The notes below the pieces were generated by a model. The model searched no databases. It saw nothing but the letters and a program-made list of their open reading frames with translations, and was not told the origin of the DNA. Shown here piece after piece: positions 1 to 5,872 of a stretch of DNA of 8,662 nucleotides. The stretch spans positions 1-8,662 of the forward strand of contig CAIPGD010000362.1 of assembly GCA_903864485.1 (NCBI GenBank). The letters run 5' to 3'. This DNA comes from an uncultured bacterium (GTDB lineage Bacteria; Pseudomonadota; Gammaproteobacteria; Burkholderiales; Burkholderiaceae_E). Position numbers and translations under genes: made by a program. Numbering within the stretch: position 1 is the stretch's first letter; every line of letters begins with the position of its first letter.

Positions 1-56
1 GTCTAGCGGTTGCTCAGGCAGACCCTGAAAAAGCGATTTCTGCCAAAAAACATATT

Positions 57-132
57 TGGCTCCTCGAGTTGAGCTCGAACCAACGACCTACGGATTAACA
101 GTCCGGTCCTCTACCGACTGAGCTATCGAGGA
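57..132 (-). tRNA. tRNA-Asn, anticodon GTT
   Basis: Read on the minus strand, this folds as a complete 76-nt cloverleaf: acceptor stem TCCTCGA/TCGAGGA, discriminator G and an encoded CCA (57-59 on plus). The D arm is GCTC-AGTCGGTA-GAGG, the anticodon loop CTGTTAA carries GTT (asparagine), and the T arm is GTTGG-TTCGAGC-TCAAC. Two positions do not pair in a standard way: G10 faces G25 at the end of the D stem, and C27 faces U43 at the top of the anticodon stem. No classical terminator follows it. On the minus strand a run of six T (complement of 45-50) comes soon after the CCA, but no separate GC-rich stem precedes that run. No second copy or attachment-site duplication is visible. Confidence 0.96.
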
Positions 133-187
133 ACAGCCGATGATGGTATCAGAAAATCTGAACGTGGTTTGCTGGCATGATTGCCGA

Positions 188-1081
188 ATGAAACACGCCG
201 TTCAGTTTGTCGACACCTCGCTGCTTCGGGTGGCCTATGAGGAGTGGAATCCGCAAAGGCAGTCCTCTGTCATCCTGATACATGGCTGGCCCGACAGTCC
301 GCGCACCTGGAATAGTGTTGCGCCGCGGCTCGCGGATGCCGGATACCGCGTCATCGTCCCGGCCTTGCGGGGCTACTCTCCGACCACGTTTTTGCGAGCT
401 GATACGCCCCGTACCGGGCAATTGGCTTCACTTGGGCGAGATTTGATTGAGTTCATTCAGGCACTCGGGCTGAGCCAGCCTGCGTTGGTTGGCCACGACT
501 GGGGCGCGCGGGCAGTGGCGAATGCTTGCGGTCTGGCCCCGGGTATTGCGAGTCACTTGGTGATGTTGTCAGTGGGTTACGGCACCAATGTGCCGGACCA
601 GGCGTTGTCGCTCGAGCAGGCTCAGCGCTATTGGTATCACTGGCTGATGGCGACGCCTCGTGGGGAGGCGATCATTCGTAATGATCGGCGGAACTTCTCG
701 CGAATGATGTGGGATCTGTGGGCCCCATCGGGTTGGTACGACCCCGCCGAATTCGAGCGGACGGCGGACGCCTTTGAGAACGACGACTGGGCCGACATCG
801 TTTTGCATTCCTATCAGCATCGTTGGGGGCATGCGGCGGGCGATCCGGCTTACGCCGAGGACGAGCGCGCCCTCAATCCGGCGCCGGTGCTGTCAGTGCC
901 GACGCTGATGTTGCATGGCGAAGTCGACGGTGTCACCTTGTTGGCTTCGTCCGCTAACAAAGAGGCCTTTTTTGCGGGGCCTTATGCACGGCACCTGTTG
1001 CCGGGTGTTGGGCATTTCCCGCAAAGGGAAGCGCCCGAGCGCGTCGCGGAAGAAATTCTGGCGTTCCTCCGCGCGCACTAA
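188..1081 (+). CDS. alpha/beta fold hydrolase, epoxide hydrolase/dehalogenase-like
   Basis: A 297-residue alpha/beta hydrolase, probably cytosolic, with no signal peptide. The sequence shows an HGWP oxyanion-hole motif (residues 33-36), the nucleophile elbow GHDWGA with aspartate at about 104, a second acidic residue in HGEVDG (Asp at about 247) and the catalytic His in GVGHFP (about 276). An Asp rather than Ser nucleophile is typical of epoxide hydrolases and haloalkane or haloacetate dehalogenases. Lid tyrosines in the YWYHW stretch (about 148 and 150) resemble the epoxide-opening pair, so epoxide hydrolase is the first guess, but the substrate is not determined. The frame stays open to an ATG at 140, only 7 bases past the tRNA 5' end. 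I prefer the ATG at 188 because family members usually begin shortly before this first strand and because the divergent tRNA needs promoter space. No good Shine-Dalgarno supports either start. A 13-base palindrome (TCAGA-AAA-TCTGA, 149-161) lies upstream of the chosen start. The gene is probably monocistronic. Confidence 0.88.
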   Translation: MKHAVQFVDTSLLRVAYEEWNPQRQSSVILIHGWPDSPRTWNSVAPRLADAGYRVIVPALRGYSPTTFLRADTPRTGQLASLGRDLIEFIQALGLSQPALVGHDWGARAVANACGLAPGIASHLVMLSVGYGTNVPDQALSLEQAQRYWYHWLMATPRGEAIIRNDRRNFSRMMWDLWAPSGWYDPAEFERTADAFENDDWADIVLHSYQHRWGHAAGDPAYAEDERALNPAPVLSVPTLMLHGEVDGVTLLASSANKEAFFAGPYARHLLPGVGHFPQREAPERVAEEILAFLRAH

Positions 1082-1085
1082 CTAA

Positions 1086-1114
1086 TTGGCCGCCGAGATT
1101 GTTGGCCGCCGAGA
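1086..1114. repeat. Short direct repeat, two copies of a 13-mer
   Basis: TTGGCCGCCGAGA occurs at 1086-1098 and again at 1102-1114, a 16-base period, just after the hydrolase stop codon. It may be a small local duplication. The second copy supplies the left arm of the hairpin at 1104-1126. Confidence 0.7.
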
Positions 1115-1126
1115 GCATCAGCGGCC
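1104..1126. terminator. Possible hairpin between convergent genes
   Basis: GGCCGC (1104-1109) can pair with GCGGCC (1121-1126); after a one-base mismatch, GA/TC can add two more pairs around a 5-base loop. It sits in the 60-base gap between the converging hydrolase and aminotransferase genes, where a shared terminator would be expected. No T run follows on either strand, so it is not a canonical intrinsic terminator. The first repeat copy (1088-1093) could pair with the same right arm as an alternative. Confidence 0.35.
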
Positions 1127-1141
1127 TCGATCTTCAGACGC

Positions 1142-2341
1142 TTAAAGTACCTTTGCGACAGCGTCGACGACGTAGTCGATATTGCGGTCGTTGAGTGCGG
1201 CAACGCAGATTCGGCCGGTGGCGAGCGCGTAAATTCCAAATTCGTCACGCAGCCGGTCCACCTGAGCGCTTGTCAGCCCTGAATAGCTGAACATTCCGCG
1301 TTGCGCGGCGATGAATGAAAAGTCGTGTTCCGGGGCGTGGGCTGCAAGCTTGGCCACGAACTGCTCGCGCATCGAGCGGATTCGGTTACGCATCTGACCG
1401 AGCTCTGCTTCCCACTGCTGACGCAGTGCGGGAGTGGTTAGGATCGCTGCAACGATCGCGCTACCGTGGGTTGGGGGGCTCGAGTAGTTGGTGCGGATGA
1501 CACGCTTGAGCTGGCTCGCGAGACGAGTTGATTCGTCCTTATCGGCGCATATGACCGAGAGGGCGCCCACGCGCTCGCCATACAGCGAGAAGGATTTCGA
1601 AAACGAACTCGCGACCAGGAAGTCGAGACCGCTCTCGGCAAAGAGTCGAACGGCGAGGCCGTCTTCTTCGATGCCATCGGCAAATCCCTGGTAAGCAATG
1701 TCCAGAAATGGAACCAGATCTGCGCCCTTGCAGAGGGCGACGACTTCAGCCCATTGGGTGGCGGTCAGGTCCGAGCCGGTTGGGTTGTGGCAACAAGCGT
1801 GCAAGACAACGATCGAGCGGGCGGGAAGGGCGCCCAGACACGCTTTCATAGCGTCGAAGTCGACGCCGTCGGTTGCATCGTCGTGATATGGATATTGGTT
1901 GACCGTAAAACCTGCCGCCTCGAACAGAGCGCGGTGGTTTTCCCAGCTCGGGTTGCTGATCCATACGGCTGCGCCGGGCACGAAACGCTTAAGGAGGTCG
2001 GCGCCAATGCGCAGGGCCCCCGTTCCGCCTAAGGCTTGAGCGGTGCACACGCGCCCCTCAGAAATGAGTGCCGAATCAACGCCAAACAACAAGGACTGAA
2101 CGGCTCGGTCGTATGCGGCCAGGCCATCAATTGGGAGGTATCCACGGGCTGGCATCTGCTCGACCCGAATCCGTTCTGCCTCGCGCACGGCTGCGAGCAA
2201 TGGAAGTTTTCCGGACTCGTCGGTGTAAACGCCAACCCCGAGGTTGACTTTGGTTGGACGCGCGTCTGCCTGAAAGGCCTCGGTGAGTCCGAGAATGGGG
2301 TCGCGGGGGGCGAGTGGAATTTCGGCAAACGGGGTTCGCAT
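1142..2341 (-). CDS. tyrB: Aromatic amino acid / aspartate aminotransferase (class I, PLP)
   Basis: A 399-residue class I aminotransferase, close to the 397 of E. coli TyrB. It moves an amino group between aspartate or an aromatic amino acid and 2-oxoglutarate using PLP, in the last step of tyrosine/phenylalanine synthesis and in aspartate metabolism. Visible landmarks are DPILGL near the N terminus, GGTG (105-108), NPSWENH with the cofactor-stacking Trp (about 133), CCHNPTG (Asn 186), DIAYQGF (Asp 214, Tyr 217), the Schiff-base lysine in SFSKSF (Lys 249), GERVG (Arg 257) and the substrate-carboxylate arginine in ATGRICVA (Arg 377). The SLYGERVG and NYSSPP stretches look more like TyrB than AspC, but substrate preference is inferred. 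The frame is open upstream to 2518; I chose the ATG at 2341 because it puts about ten residues before DPILGL, as in relatives. Its Shine-Dalgarno is poor. The gene is divergent from uvrB. Confidence 0.92.
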   Translation of the reverse strand: MRTPFAEIPLAPRDPILGLTEAFQADARPTKVNLGVGVYTDESGKLPLLAAVREAERIRVEQMPARGYLPIDGLAAYDRAVQSLLFGVDSALISEGRVCTAQALGGTGALRIGADLLKRFVPGAAVWISNPSWENHRALFEAAGFTVNQYPYHDDATDGVDFDAMKACLGALPARSIVVLHACCHNPTGSDLTATQWAEVVALCKGADLVPFLDIAYQGFADGIEEDGLAVRLFAESGLDFLVASSFSKSFSLYGERVGALSVICADKDESTRLASQLKRVIRTNYSSPPTHGSAIVAAILTTPALRQQWEAELGQMRNRIRSMREQFVAKLAAHAPEHDFSFIAAQRGMFSYSGLTSAQVDRLRDEFGIYALATGRICVAALNDRNIDYVVDAVAKVL

Positions 2342-2579
2342 GGCTCTGATAAAGGGGAAAGGGACGAGGAAGGAAATCGATTCTGAAGAAAGCATCAATG
2401 CTGCAAACTCCGCTATGGCTTTTTTCGAGCGCCAGAGCGATAATTGAACGTTCAGCGTGCTTTTTACCGGACCTTCCAGTCTAACACGGGCTCTTGGCCC
2501 CATTTGGATGAAGGGCAAGGCCGGTTTAAGGCAGCGGGTGACCTATCCGCGCTTTTTCAATAACCAAGTCTTCGTCTCG
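2342..2579. other. Divergent intergenic region, aminotransferase/uvrB
   Basis: This 238-base stretch must carry the start signals of both flanking genes. I see a good -10-like hexamer on plus (GATAAT, 2439-2444) without a matching -35, and a 10-base perfect palindrome TGAACGTTCA (2445-2454) directly beside it. No LexA-type CTGT-N8-ACAG box is visible, so SOS control of uvrB is not supported here. Both neighbouring reading frames stay open well into the region, which makes both starts less certain. Confidence 0.5.
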
Positions 2580-4643
2580 ATGCTCACCTTTCCGGGCAGT
2601 CCGTTTCGTCTCCATCAGCCGTTCCCGCCCGCCGGAGATCAGCCTGCGGCGATCGCTCGTCTGGTGGAAGGCATTAGCGACGGCCTAGCCTTCCAGACGC
2701 TCTTGGGCGTGACGGGGTCTGGCAAGACTTTCACGATGGCGAATGTCATCGCGCAGTGCGGTCGGCCCGCGCTGATCCTTGCCCCTAACAAGACGCTAGC
2801 GGCTCAACTCTACTCGGAGATGCGTGAGTTTTTTCCTGAAAACGCGGTTGAGTACTTCGTCTCCTATTACGACTATTACCAGCCTGAAGCCTACGTTCCT
2901 CAGCGCGATCTCTTTATCGAGAAAGACTCGTCGATAAACGAGCATATCGAGCAGATGCGGCTGTCTGCGACCAAGAGTTTGCTGGAGCGCCGCGATACGA
3001 TCATCGTCGGCACGGTGAGCTGTATTTACGGGATCGGGAATCCATCCGACTACCACGCGATGGTGGCTAGCCTGCGGGTTCGCGATCCAATGTCCCAGCG
3101 CGACCTGTTGCGCCGTCTCGTTTCGATGCAATACAAGCGCAACGACACCGATTTTGGGCGCGGGACGTTTCGGGTCCGCGGCGACACGATTGACGTGTTC
3201 CCGGCGGAGCACGCCGAACTTGCGGTTCGAATCGAACTCGCCGATGACGAGATTGCGACCCTCTCGCTGTTCGACCCGCTGACCGGGCGGATGCGGCAGA
3301 AGATTCCGCGATTCACCCTGTATCCCGGCAGCCATTACGTGACACCGCGCGAAACGGTGATGCGGGCGATCGATGCGATCAAGGCCGAGCTCGTCGAGCG
3401 GGTGCGGCATTTCAATGAGCAAGGCAAGTTCGTCGAGGCGCAGCGTATCGAGCAGCGCACCCGATTTGATCTGGAAATGCTCCAGGAGCTCGGCTTCTGC
3501 AAGGGCATTGAGAACTACAGCCGCCATTTGTCAGGGGCCGCACCGGGCGATCCGCCACCCACGTTGGTGGACTATCTGCCGGCCGACGCGCTCATGATCA
3601 TTGACGAGAGCCACGTCACGGTGGGGCAGCTCGGTGGAATGTATCGAGGTGACCGGTCACGCAAAGAAACCTTGGTTGATTTTGGGTTTCGGCTGCCTTC
3701 CGCAATGGACAACCGCCCGCTGCAGTTTCATGAATTTGAAGAGCGTATGCGGCAGATGACGTTCGTCTCGGCCACGCCGGCCGCCTACGAATTACAGCGC
3801 TCCGAGGGAACCATCGTTGAGCAAGTCGTTCGGCCCACCGGTTTGGTTGATCCGATCATCGAGGTTCGGCCCGCAACGACGCAAGTTGATGATCTGTTGT
3901 CAGAAATCTCTGCGCGTGTGGCAACCGGTGCCCGCGTGCTGGTGACGACGCTGACCAAGCGGATGTCAGAAGATCTGACGGATTTTTTGTCGGATCACGG
4001 CGTCAAGGTGCGTTATCTGCACTCGGATATTGATACCGTTGAACGGGTAGAAATTCTGCGGGATCTGCGACTCGGAACCTTCGATGTCTTGGTTGGCATT
4101 AATTTGCTGCGCGAGGGACTTGATCTGCCCGAGGTTTCTTTGGTCGCGATTCTGGACGCCGATAAAGAAGGTTTTCTGCGCAGTGAGCGAAGTCTGATTC
4201 AGACGATTGGCCGTGCGGCACGCAATCTCGAAGGCAAGGCCATTTTGTATGCCGATCGCATTACCGAGTCCATGCGCAAGGCGATTGGTGAAACCGAACG
4301 CCGTCGGGATCGACAAATTGCTTTTAATGCCGCCAATGGGATTACGCCCCGAGGGGTCGTTAAGCAAATTCGCGATCTCATCGACGGGGTTTATGACGCT
4401 GGCGCCGCGCAGGTCGAACTCAAAGCCGCAGAAGAAGCCGCGCGTTACGAAGCGATGGGCGAACGCGAGGTGTCGCGAGAGATCCGCAAGCTCGAAAAAC
4501 AGATGCTGGAGTACGCGCGCAACCTTGAGTTCGAGTCGGCTGCGAAAGTTCGTGACCAGTTGGCACGACTTAAGCAACAAACCTTTGGAGCCAGCGGTGC
4601 AAGCGCCTCGGTGGTTCCATTCCCGGCCGAGCGAGCGGCCTGA
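2580..4643 (+). CDS. uvrB: Excinuclease ABC subunit B (UvrB)
   Basis: UvrB is the damage-verifying helicase-like subunit of nucleotide excision repair: UvrA loads it on DNA, it probes the lesion, then recruits UvrC to cut. The 687-residue product (E. coli: 673) is almost collinear with known UvrB proteins. It shows Walker A GVTGSGKT (43-50, Lys 49), the aromatic beta-hairpin with YYDYYQPEAYVP (about 96-107), the DESH Walker B box (342-345), SATP, the helicase motifs TTLTKRMSEDL and LHSDIDTVER, QTIGRAARN with the arginine-finger residues (about 541-549), and a C-terminal UVR coiled-coil domain (about 634-667) that contacts UvrC. A short low-complexity tail follows. The frame is open back to 2457, but the added residues resemble nothing in the family. 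The ATG at 2580 puts PFRLHQPFPPAGDQP where UvrB N termini normally begin. No strong ribosome site is seen. Confidence 0.98.
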   Translation: MLTFPGSPFRLHQPFPPAGDQPAAIARLVEGISDGLAFQTLLGVTGSGKTFTMANVIAQCGRPALILAPNKTLAAQLYSEMREFFPENAVEYFVSYYDYYQPEAYVPQRDLFIEKDSSINEHIEQMRLSATKSLLERRDTIIVGTVSCIYGIGNPSDYHAMVASLRVRDPMSQRDLLRRLVSMQYKRNDTDFGRGTFRVRGDTIDVFPAEHAELAVRIELADDEIATLSLFDPLTGRMRQKIPRFTLYPGSHYVTPRETVMRAIDAIKAELVERVRHFNEQGKFVEAQRIEQRTRFDLEMLQELGFCKGIENYSRHLSGAAPGDPPPTLVDYLPADALMIIDESHVTVGQLGGMYRGDRSRKETLVDFGFRLPSAMDNRPLQFHEFEERMRQMTFVSATPAAYELQRSEGTIVEQVVRPTGLVDPIIEVRPATTQVDDLLSEISARVATGARVLVTTLTKRMSEDLTDFLSDHGVKVRYLHSDIDTVERVEILRDLRLGTFDVLVGINLLREGLDLPEVSLVAILDADKEGFLRSERSLIQTIGRAARNLEGKAILYADRITESMRKAIGETERRRDRQIAFNAANGITPRGVVKQIRDLIDGVYDAGAAQVELKAAEEAARYEAMGEREVSREIRKLEKQMLEYARNLEFESAAKVRDQLARLKQQTFGASGASASVVPFPAERAA

Positions 4644-4760
4644 AACGCCCGCTGCAACGCCGATTTTTCATTCCATTCACATTTTGTTTCAATTTTCATC
4701 CCCGTGAAACCAACACGCGACCGAGCTGAAATGGCCAAGAAAGAACCCACCACCCTCGCC

Positions 4761-5252
4761 ATGACCACACGCGTTCTGTTTGTCTGTATGGGCAACATCT
4801 GTCGATCGCCGATCGCAGAGGGTATTTTCCGATCGCTCATCCGGCAGGCAGGCCTCGAAGAAGTTGTCACCGTGGCCTCGGCCGGGACGCACGCCTTCCA
4901 CGTGGGCGAAGCGCCCGACAAGCGCGCCGTATCGGTCGCGAGCAAGCGGGGCATCGACATCGCCCACATGCGCGCGCGCCGCATTGAGGATGCAGACTAC
5001 GAGAACTTCGATCTCATCCTCGCGATGGATTGGGACAACCTGTCGCTCCTGCAACAACAGGCGCCCAAGAAGTACCACCACAAGCTGCAGTTGCTGATGC
5101 GCTTTGCCAGCGATCACGAAAGCGCCACGATCCCTGACCCTTACTACGGCGGGACACAGGGCTTTGACACCACTTATGACTATATCCAGGACGCCTGTAC
5201 CGGTTTACTGGAGGTGGCCAAGCGGCGCGCAACGCAGGTGGCTGCTGCCTGA
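4761..5252 (+). CDS. Low-molecular-weight protein tyrosine phosphatase
   Basis: A cytosolic low-molecular-weight tyrosine phosphatase of 163 residues (family about 145-160). The N-terminal P-loop CMGNICRSP fits C-X5-R-S/T, with nucleophile Cys 9 and Arg 15, and the general-acid loop DPYY (Asp 126, Tyr 128-129) is complete, so it should be catalytically competent. Bacterial members dephosphorylate tyrosine kinases that control capsule or exopolysaccharide export, among other targets. No kinase or polysaccharide gene is nearby, so the target is unknown. ArsC-type arsenate reductases share this fold, but the DPYY loop favours the phosphatase. In-frame starts also exist at GTG 4704 and ATG 4731. 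I chose ATG 4761 because only a few residues precede the first strand; ATG 4731 (173 residues) is nearly as plausible and none has a clear Shine-Dalgarno. It lies 90 bases before iscR, whose own promoter fills the gap. Confidence 0.92.
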   Translation: MTTRVLFVCMGNICRSPIAEGIFRSLIRQAGLEEVVTVASAGTHAFHVGEAPDKRAVSVASKRGIDIAHMRARRIEDADYENFDLILAMDWDNLSLLQQQAPKKYHHKLQLLMRFASDHESATIPDPYYGGTQGFDTTYDYIQDACTGLLEVAKRRATQVAAA

Positions 5253-5257
5253 CCGTA

Positions 5258-5282
5258 ATGGTTGACTAAATCGCTCGGTCTT
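5258..5282 (+). promoter_or_regulatory. IscR type-1-like operator, upstream copy
   Basis: The left half ATGGTTGACT matches the remembered E. coli type 1 consensus (ATASYYGACT) at 9 of 10 positions, and the centre AAATC fits RWWWY. The right half CTCGG resembles the ACTCGG seen in some enterobacterial sites, but the final TAT is absent. It covers the -35 hexamer of the iscR promoter, so bound IscR would block RNA polymerase. Confidence 0.6.
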
Positions 5283-5291
5283 TGCTATACT
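5262..5291 (+). promoter_or_regulatory. Sigma-70 promoter of the isc operon
   Basis: The -35 TTGACT (5262-5267) and -10 TATACT (5286-5291) are separated by 18 bases, and TGC directly before the -10 makes an extended -10. Each hexamer differs from consensus at one position. Transcription would start near 5298-5299, giving a leader of about 44 bases before iscR. This is the clearest promoter in the window. Confidence 0.8.
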
Positions 5292-5311
5292 TGACTGGAA
5301 CACTGGGTCTT
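5287..5311 (+). promoter_or_regulatory. IscR type-1-like operator, downstream copy
   Basis: The left half ATACTTGACT matches the remembered type 1 consensus ATASYYGACT at all ten positions. The right half (ACTGGG) is only partly conserved. The site overlaps the -10 hexamer and the predicted start point. It repeats the upstream copy exactly 29 bases later: both share TTGACT, then CT-N-GGTCTTT at the same distance. Confidence 0.65.
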
Positions 5312-5328
5312 TCCAGGGCATTCCAGCC

Positions 5329-5335
5329 AAGGAGG
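5329..5335 (+). promoter_or_regulatory. Strong ribosome binding site of iscR
   Basis: AAGGAGG lies 7 bases before the ATG at 5343 and fixes the iscR start. An out-of-frame ATG at 5338 sits only two bases after it, too close for efficient use. Confidence 0.85.
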
Positions 5336-5342
5336 CGATGCG

Positions 5343-5864
5343 ATGCGTTTGACCACCAAAGGTCGGTTTGCGGTGACGGCAATGATTGATCTGGCGATGC
5401 GCCAGCAACACGGCCCTGTCACGCTGGCGGGCATTAGCCAGCGCCAGAAGATTTCGCTGTCTTACCTCGAGCAGTTGTTTGGCCGGCTGCGCCGCCACGA
5501 ACTCGTCGAAAGTACGCGTGGCCCCGGCGGCGGTTACTCGCTGGGGCGCGAGCCCGTTCAGATTTCCGTGTCCGAGATTATTTTTGCGGTTGACGAGCCT
5601 ATCGACGCGACTCACTGTGGTGGGCGCGAGGACTGCAACGACGACGGCCCGTGCATGACCCACGAACTGTGGTCTAACCTCAACGTCAAGATGCTCGAGT
5701 ACCTAAGCTCGGTCAGCTTGGCCGATCTCGTTAATCAGCAGCGCAACCGTCCGATCACTATTCGGTCCGAGCCCGTTTCTATTTTTCGTGAGCATCGAGC
5801 GGCGCTCGAATTGCCCACGTCGACCCTGCAGTCGATTGATCTCAATGGATTGCGACCCGTTTGA
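5343..5864 (+). CDS. iscR: Fe-S cluster-sensing transcriptional regulator IscR
   Basis: An Rrf2-family winged-helix regulator of 173 residues (E. coli: 162) that senses iron-sulfur status. With a [2Fe-2S] cluster it represses the isc operon; the apo form still controls a second class of promoters. The N terminus MRLTTKGRFAVTAM and the recognition segment ISLSYLEQLFGRLR are nearly identical to E. coli IscR, followed by the wing RGPGGGYSLG (59-68). The cluster ligands Cys 92, Cys 98 and Cys 104 and the nearby His 107 all sit at the E. coli positions. The C-terminal tail after about residue 135 diverges, as is usual. It is the first gene of the operon, with a strong promoter, two type-1-like operators and a good Shine-Dalgarno, which fits autoregulation. 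Its stop codon lies 8 bases before the iscS ATG. Confidence 0.97.
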   Translation: MRLTTKGRFAVTAMIDLAMRQQHGPVTLAGISQRQKISLSYLEQLFGRLRRHELVESTRGPGGGYSLGREPVQISVSEIIFAVDEPIDATHCGGREDCNDDGPCMTHELWSNLNVKMLEYLSSVSLADLVNQQRNRPITIRSEPVSIFREHRAALELPTSTLQSIDLNGLRPV

Positions 5865-5872
5865 GCACCCCT

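Noticed and set aside
17..50. GGCAGA/TCTGCC hairpin with six A as a terminator of the tRNA
   Set aside because: On the tRNA strand the T run comes before the stem, not after it, and the loop is 16 bases, so the order is wrong for termination.
57..132. tRNA-Asn as an integration site for a genomic island
   Set aside because: No integrase, no repeated tRNA 3' end and no foreign-looking genes are present; all neighbours are core chromosomal genes.
149..161. Palindrome TCAGA-AAA-TCTGA between the tRNA and the hydrolase as an operator
   Set aside because: Five-base arms in AT-rich sequence arise often by chance, and no regulator is encoded nearby.
2036..2386. 116-codon plus-strand frame opposite the aminotransferase start
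   Set aside because: It is antisense to the conserved N-terminal part of the aminotransferase and has no recognisable domain or ribosome site.
2796..3527. Long open frame (243 codons) antisense to uvrB
   Set aside because: It lies wholly within the well-conserved uvrB coding sequence; its translation has no recognisable motif and reflects the codon bias of the real gene.
3966..4580. 204-codon open frame antisense to the 3' part of uvrB
   Set aside because: Same situation: no family resemblance, and the plus strand encodes intact helicase motifs and the UVR domain.
4634..4668. Possible terminator after uvrB: AGCGG/CCGCT hairpin followed by five T
   Set aside because: The stem is only 5 bp, overlaps the stop codon, and the T run begins about 10 bases after the stem, so it does not fit an intrinsic terminator.
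5295..5326. CTGGAA with two downstream TTCCAG copies as a leader attenuator of iscR
   Set aside because: The predicted transcript start lies within or just after the left arm, so the RNA would not contain the full stem, and the arms are only 6 bases.
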